From Kuschelorhynchus macadamiae (taxonomy: Eukaryota; Arthropoda; Insecta; Coleoptera; Curculionidae), in NCBI GenBank assembly GCA_030620095.1, contig JAUTXW010000061.1, forward strand, positions 248,001 through 312,000: a stretch of DNA of 64,000 bases, written 5' to 3'. A model generated the notes under the pieces. It saw only the letters and a list, made by a program, of their open reading frames with translations, did not search any database and was not told the origin of the DNA. Within the stretch, counting starts at the first letter, position 1; each line of letters starts with the position of its first letter. Positions 61,780 through 64,000 of the stretch are shown piece after piece. The translations under genes were made by a program, and so were the position numbers.

Positions 61780-62875
61780 ATCACTCTCCGGGATTTTTCC
61801 AGATCTTTACGTTTACGAAAACCAGTTTTTATCGATGCCGTCAGTCCTTCTGACTGTCGTAACCGATTCACTTTAAATTTTGGCCAAAAATGAAGGGTCA
61901 GATGGGGATGACTTGGTAATATTTTGGTACAAACCCAATATGGCTAAACAAAATGGACACCTAGTGAAATATTAAAAAAAATCTATTTATCCACATCTAC
62001 CAAACCTAGGAATCAACTGGTAAACTTTTGGAGCTAATTCAAAATGGCGAAACGAAATAGCGGCTTAATAAAATTTTTAGTTATTCAGCCTAAAAGAACT
62101 ACTTAATAGATTGATTTTAAATGTTGAACAAGAACTGATTGATGATTGGTTGATTCCAGATGAAAGTAGAATTGCGGTACGAATTCAAGATGGCAGAACA
62201 AAATGCCGGTCAAATAAAATTTTTATATCGTGAAAAAAATCACCCTCTCAGGTATTACATATCATTACGTTTTAGAATCCCTAAATGCCAAAAATATGTT
62301 TTCTCAATAATTTCGCGGCGTACTAATTACTCCGTTGACTTGGTCAGCAGAAACTAAGGATCATATGGGGATGGTATTTTTGTTAAAAATCCAATATGGC
62401 AGCCTAGTAAAATATTACTAAAAAACTAATTATACAATTTACTTCAAATTTTGCACGAATATCAACTTTTACATAAAAATGAACGGGTAACATTTTTATA
62501 CGAATCCAACACAATCCAAAACAAAATGGAGGCTAAATAAATTGTTTAAAAAATCAGCCTTATTAGATTAATTTCAAATTTTGTGCAAGCATTAAGCATG
62601 ACAGAAATAAAAAGGTAAAATTTTAATACGAATTCAAAATGGCGAAACAAAATGGCAGCCAAATAGGATTTTTAAAAATTCACCGTAAAAAAATATTGTT
62701 ATTTAATGACAAATTTTGCAAAAAAAATAAATATTTTATAGGAATTAACTTGTACGAATTCAACACGACCCCGACGGAACAAAATGGCGGTCTAAAGAAA
62801 ATCAGCGAAAAAACTACTTAAAATATGACCAAAAATTGGGTAGAAAGGTGTACATAGAAACGGTAAAATATTGGT
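61780..62875 (-). repeat. GCCGCC-satellite array (reverse orientation)
   Basis: At least six degenerate units with AACAAAATGG, GGCGGYY or GGCAGCC, TAATATTTTGGTA and ACTACTTA blocks, for example at 61915-61975, 62040-62110, 62375-62430, 62510-62580, 62625-62680 and 62745-62820. The segment 62262-62300 matches the ATTGAGAAAACAT part of the forward units. ORFs here are by-products. Confidence 0.78.
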
Positions 62876-62877
62876 AG

Positions 62878-62880
<3 letters not shown>

Positions 62881-62930
<50 letters not shown>
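62881..62930. repeat. (TA)25 microsatellite
   Basis: Perfect TA run. Confidence 0.96.
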
Positions 62931-62934
<4 letters not shown>

Positions 62935-62935
<1 letters not shown>

Positions 62936-63339
62936 GTATACCGGATGACCACGAGATTACTTTCCGGCTGCAGTTTTTTTATTTCGCTATCGAAATTAAC
63001 GAAATTTGGCAGTGTTATTACTCTAACAAAACGTCATTTTTATGCATCTATGACGAGTTTTTCCGATTTCCGGTTCACCGGAAGTGGCCCCAGCTTTTTG
63101 TTTTTGAATGAATTAAAGAATGAAGGATGCAGTATTAATATGTATATTAATTAATTAACTAGCTATTGATTAAGGTGTTACAACACTTTTTTAAAGTGGT
63201 TATTTTGTTTTTAAATTATTTCTCTTGTAAATAAGCAGTAGTAAAGTTCTATTATTTTGTAATGTGTACATAAATAAAATAAAATAAAAATTGCATTAAT
63301 AACTGTTTTTCATTAATTCACCAAAGTTAACATCTTCAA

Positions 63340-63340
<1 letters not shown>
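62935..63340. other. Unclassified stretch
   Basis: 62935-63130 is GC-richer with a 69-codon ORF that was not recognised. ATAAATAAAATAAAATAAAA near 63269-63290 may be a LINE tail. Confidence 0.3.

Positions 63341-63341
<1 letters not shown>

Positions 63342-63387
<46 letters not shown>
63342..63387. repeat. (TA)n microsatellite at duplication edge
   Basis: TA run directly preceding copy 2 of the 385-bp duplication. Confidence 0.93.
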
Positions 63388-63392
<5 letters not shown>

Positions 63393-63771
63393 TTTAAAAA
63401 AAAACATATATTTGTTACTGTTTCCCAAATAAAAGTCAATGTCAAATATCTTACGCTATATAAAATCGATGTGAAAGTATGTTTAACCTGCTAAAAAGAT
63501 TTCTGGAAACGTGGCAAACTAAACTAAGTATAACATCACGACAAATAAACGAATATATGAGATATCTCAATTCAAAGCAGAATTTTATTAACCTATATAC
63601 TGTAAAATAGTTAATTAATGAATTGGAAAGATTCTTTCACAAAAAGGGGATGACTTCCCAATTACATAGACTGATTAGCTTATCTGACCAATACTTAGCA
63701 GTAGAACTCAAAAAATGAGAACTTAAAGAAGAACTAACTATCGATGAGGCAATACAAAAATAAAGCTCTAT
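63387..63771 (+). repeat. 385-bp direct duplication, copy 2
   Basis: Same as 59920-60304 with one substitution. Unlike copy 1, it runs on into contiguous LINE coding sequence, so this is probably the original location. Confidence 0.95.
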
Positions 63772-64000
63772 ATGGAAAATACCCAGCAGCACTGGCAAGT
63801 AAGGAATCAGTAAATTGGCTTATTCAAGGAAAATTATACCTCGAAACTGGGGGTATAATAGTCATAACAGACAGGCTTGTAGCAAACAACAGACCAGTCA
63901 TCACTCACGTAGACAAAACAAGCATATTTTATCGATGTCTCTCACCCATTGGACAATAATCTGGAGCCAAAAGAAAGGGAAAAAATTAATAAATATTACG
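63500..64000 (+). pseudogene. Non-LTR retrotransposon C-terminal region, continues past window
   Basis: Within the duplicated block ELERFFHKKGMTSQLHRLIS is legible, then stops. 63744 opens a frame with YKNKALYGKYPAALASKESV and NWLIQGKLYLETGG, and, after an apparent deletion of the Cys/His region, TDRLVANNRPVITHVDKTS. A frameshift near 63925 moves the protein to a frame reading FIDVSHPLDNNLEPKERE at the window end. The DK(T)...(F/L)IDVSxP pattern followed by a Lys-Ile-Asn-Lys-Tyr stretch is the lead-in to the C-terminal segment seen at 57324-57647, suggesting one family. Broken and incomplete. Confidence 0.6.

Noticed and set aside
62945..63154. 69-codon ORF following a TA run
   Set aside because: No recognisable motif and no evidence for a gene; mentioned only as an unclassified stretch.

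Overview
The window reads as a repeat-dominated, AT-rich stretch of an animal genome, most likely an insect. The basis is the set of element types (hAT, piggyBac, pogo/Tigger, Tc1/mariner-like, Helitron, several non-LTR retrotransposon lineages, a Ty3/gypsy scrap), spliced genes with GT-AG introns, THAP and DUF7869-like fragments, and long (TA)n microsatellites. No bacterial-type genes, operons, CRISPR arrays, rRNA or tRNA genes were recognised. The exact order of insect cannot be fixed from this sequence. Almost every recognisable coding region is a decayed transposon gene. The only long uninterrupted ORF is the helicase part of a Helitron. Two short GC-rich segments with splice-like borders (17031-17081 and 24290-24457) are the best candidates for host-gene exons.

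Layout. 1-8.3 kb: a giant foldback palindrome (887-2283), a gypsy RNase H remnant, a 389-bp tandem repeat split by a complete hAT element with an exact 8-bp target duplication (3035-6303), and a 5'-truncated second hAT. 9-17 kb: a Tc1/mariner-like pseudogene, inverted repeats of a GTGCGGAAAAGT motif, and a degenerate satellite marked by GCCGCCATTTTGTT. 17-25 kb: candidate exons, a complete but dead pogo/Tigger element (18657-20822) and a small tandem array. 25-30 kb: a 241-bp near-perfect palindrome beside (TA)35, a THAP-like exon pair and a piggyBac pseudogene with TATCGATA sites near its 5' end. 30-35 kb: two non-LTR elements. 35-45 kb: a small inverted-repeat element, a Tc1 pseudogene, a complete hAT element of the same family as the one at 7.1 kb, a third non-LTR remnant and a DUF7869-like pseudogene.

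45.9-48.2 kb: a Helitron that has lost its Rep half but keeps an open Pif1-type helicase frame, sitting inside (TA)n. 49-53 kb: alternating inverted repeats spaced by (TA)n, and a non-autonomous hAT with GAGACGAG-rich ends inserted in the GCCGCC satellite. 53-64 kb: a pair of dispersed non-coding repeats, a fourth non-LTR element, C-terminal pieces of a further non-LTR family, and a 385-bp direct duplication that differs at one base.

The genes do not form a pathway. The window is best read as a record of nested insertions: gypsy scrap, then satellite, then hAT; satellite, then non-autonomous hAT; (TA)n, then Helitron. (TA)n tracts lie at the edges of several of the palindromes and duplications. 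Boundaries quoted for elements with target duplications were read directly; other boundaries are approximate.
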